Assembly: GCA_013815395.1 (NCBI GenBank)
Contig: JACDGH010000043.1
Location: forward strand, 1-13,734
Length of the DNA stretch: 13,734 nt
Direction of reading: 5' to 3'
DNA from: Parachlamydiaceae bacterium
GTDB taxonomy: Bacteria; Chlamydiota; Chlamydiia; Chlamydiales; Parachlamydiaceae
Shown here: positions 13,365-13,734 of the stretch, one piece after another
How positions within the stretch are numbered: the first letter of the stretch is position 1
Layout: each line of letters opens with the position of its first letter
Notes under the pieces: model-generated
What the model was told of the DNA's origin: nothing
Database searches by the model: none
What the model saw: the letters and a program-made list of their open reading frames with translations, nothing else
Program-made: the position numbers and the translations under genes

Positions 13365-13412
13365 AAGGCACTCTTCCCCTTTAAGGGAAGAGTGCCTTCT
13401 AATTTATTTTTC
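13365..13412 (+). terminator. Strong intrinsic terminator
   Basis: A perfect 14-bp stem AAGGCACTCTTCCC (13365-13378) pairs with GGGAAGAGTGCCTT (13385-13398) around a 6-base loop. A T-rich tail follows (CTAATTTATTTTTC). It ends the propeller/TIG plus barrel unit. On the other strand the stem is followed by AATTGCTTTTTG, so it may work in both directions. Confidence 0.9.
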
Positions 13413-13456
13413 AGTTTATAATTATGATAAATAATGTTGAATTGTGATTTGATAAA

Positions 13457-13561
13457 ATGTTAATTAAACAAAATATTTTGGATTCTTGGAAAGAATTGAG
13501 GCGAGGAGAAATTAAAAGGTTTAAACAGAAAATGGACTTGATGGGAGTATTAAAAGATTAG
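13457..13561 (+). CDS. Possible 34-codon ORF or gene remnant
   Basis: ATG 13457 to TAG 13559-13561 encodes a short basic peptide (MLIKQNILDSWKELRRGE... ending MGVLKD). Its composition is protein-like and amphipathic, but there is no clear Shine-Dalgarno and no recognised family. It may be a small protein, a remnant of a larger gene, or chance. Confidence 0.2.
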   Translation: MLIKQNILDSWKELRRGEIKRFKQKMDLMGVLKD

Positions 13562-13702
13562 ATAAGACGGTGAACATTTCGTAATGACTCTATACGTCCT
13601 GTCCATTTGTCATGCTTCTATACGTTTTAGAGGCTAAGGGGAAAGGCAGAGGCAGGGAGAAACGCGGAGTCGCTGAGAACTAAATTAATAAATACAATTA
13701 AG

Positions 13703-13734
13703 TATAGTTAAAAAAGGAGCGACAAAATAAGGAG
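13703..13734 (+). promoter_or_regulatory. -10-like element and two Shine-Dalgarno sites for a gene beyond the window
   Basis: TATAGT (13703-13708) is followed by AAGGAG at 13714-13719 and again at 13729-13734, the last bases of the window. A + strand gene probably starts within about ten bases of the edge. No convincing -35 is visible. Confidence 0.35.

Larger units (their letters stand above)
13413..13734. other. Largely non-coding 3' stretch with repeat-like purine block
   Basis: No gene longer than 34 codons is seen on either strand. The 9-mer TCTATACGT occurs at 13589-13597 and 13617-13625. A purine-rich stretch at 13627-13680 (AGAGGCTAAGGGG, GGCAGAGGCAGGGAG, then CGCGGAGTCGCTGAG) is unlike the surrounding AT-rich DNA. 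It resembles the CGCAGAG-type dispersed repeats found between genes in several bacteria. AT-rich sequence follows to the window edge. Confidence 0.5.

Overview
The window is an AT-rich bacterial segment in which every supported gene lies on the + strand. The mix of genes suggests a Gram-negative host-associated bacterium: a MEP-pathway-like pair, two large leucine-rich-repeat (LRR) proteins, an NfeD/flotillin operon, and an exported protein followed by a small outer-membrane barrel with a C-terminal Phe. My best guess is an environmental chlamydia of the Parachlamydiaceae/Neochlamydia type or another amoeba-associated lineage. This is inferred from gene content and style only; no rRNA or other phylogenetic marker is present.

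Region 1 (1-5089): after a possible tail of an upstream gene, a dxr-like gene (78-1211) overlaps ispD (1208-1882) by ATGA. They are followed closely by two tandem paralogous LRR genes (1902-3482 and 3527-5089). The Dxr-like protein keeps the NADPH, metal and most substrate residues. It has lost the Ser-Gly-Gly phosphate loop and the active-site His of normal DXR, so it may be a repurposed paralog. The LRR proteins share an unrecognised N-terminal domain of about 225 residues and ten Cys-type LRRs, nine of them spaced exactly 28 residues apart. The block in front of the second LRR gene copies the end of ispD, which marks the tandem duplication.

Region 2 (5090-10424): a 257-bp spacer with a possible promoter leads into a tightly packed operon. 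It encodes a long NfeD/ClpP-class membrane protease (5347-7680), a short NfeD (7677-8156), FloA-type flotillin (8153-9181), a membrane-anchored charged protein of unknown function (9182-9733) and a YggS-family PLP-binding protein (9747-10424). Junctions are ATGA overlaps, a zero-base TAG/ATG junction and a 13-bp gap. The long NfeD carries two ClpP-like domains; the first has lost its catalytic Ser. The first four products likely act together at the inner membrane in protein quality control or microdomain organisation; YggS works on PLP homeostasis in the cytosol.

Region 3 (10425-13412): a good sigma70-like promoter drives an exported protein of eight ~52-residue propeller-like repeats, two IPT/TIG domains and a C-terminal Fn3-like domain. 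A small outer-membrane beta-barrel protein follows, and the unit ends at a strong intrinsic terminator (13365-13412).

Region 4 (13413-13734): essentially non-coding, with at most a 34-codon ORF, a purine-rich block that looks like a dispersed repeat, and Shine-Dalgarno sequences for a gene that probably starts just past the window edge.
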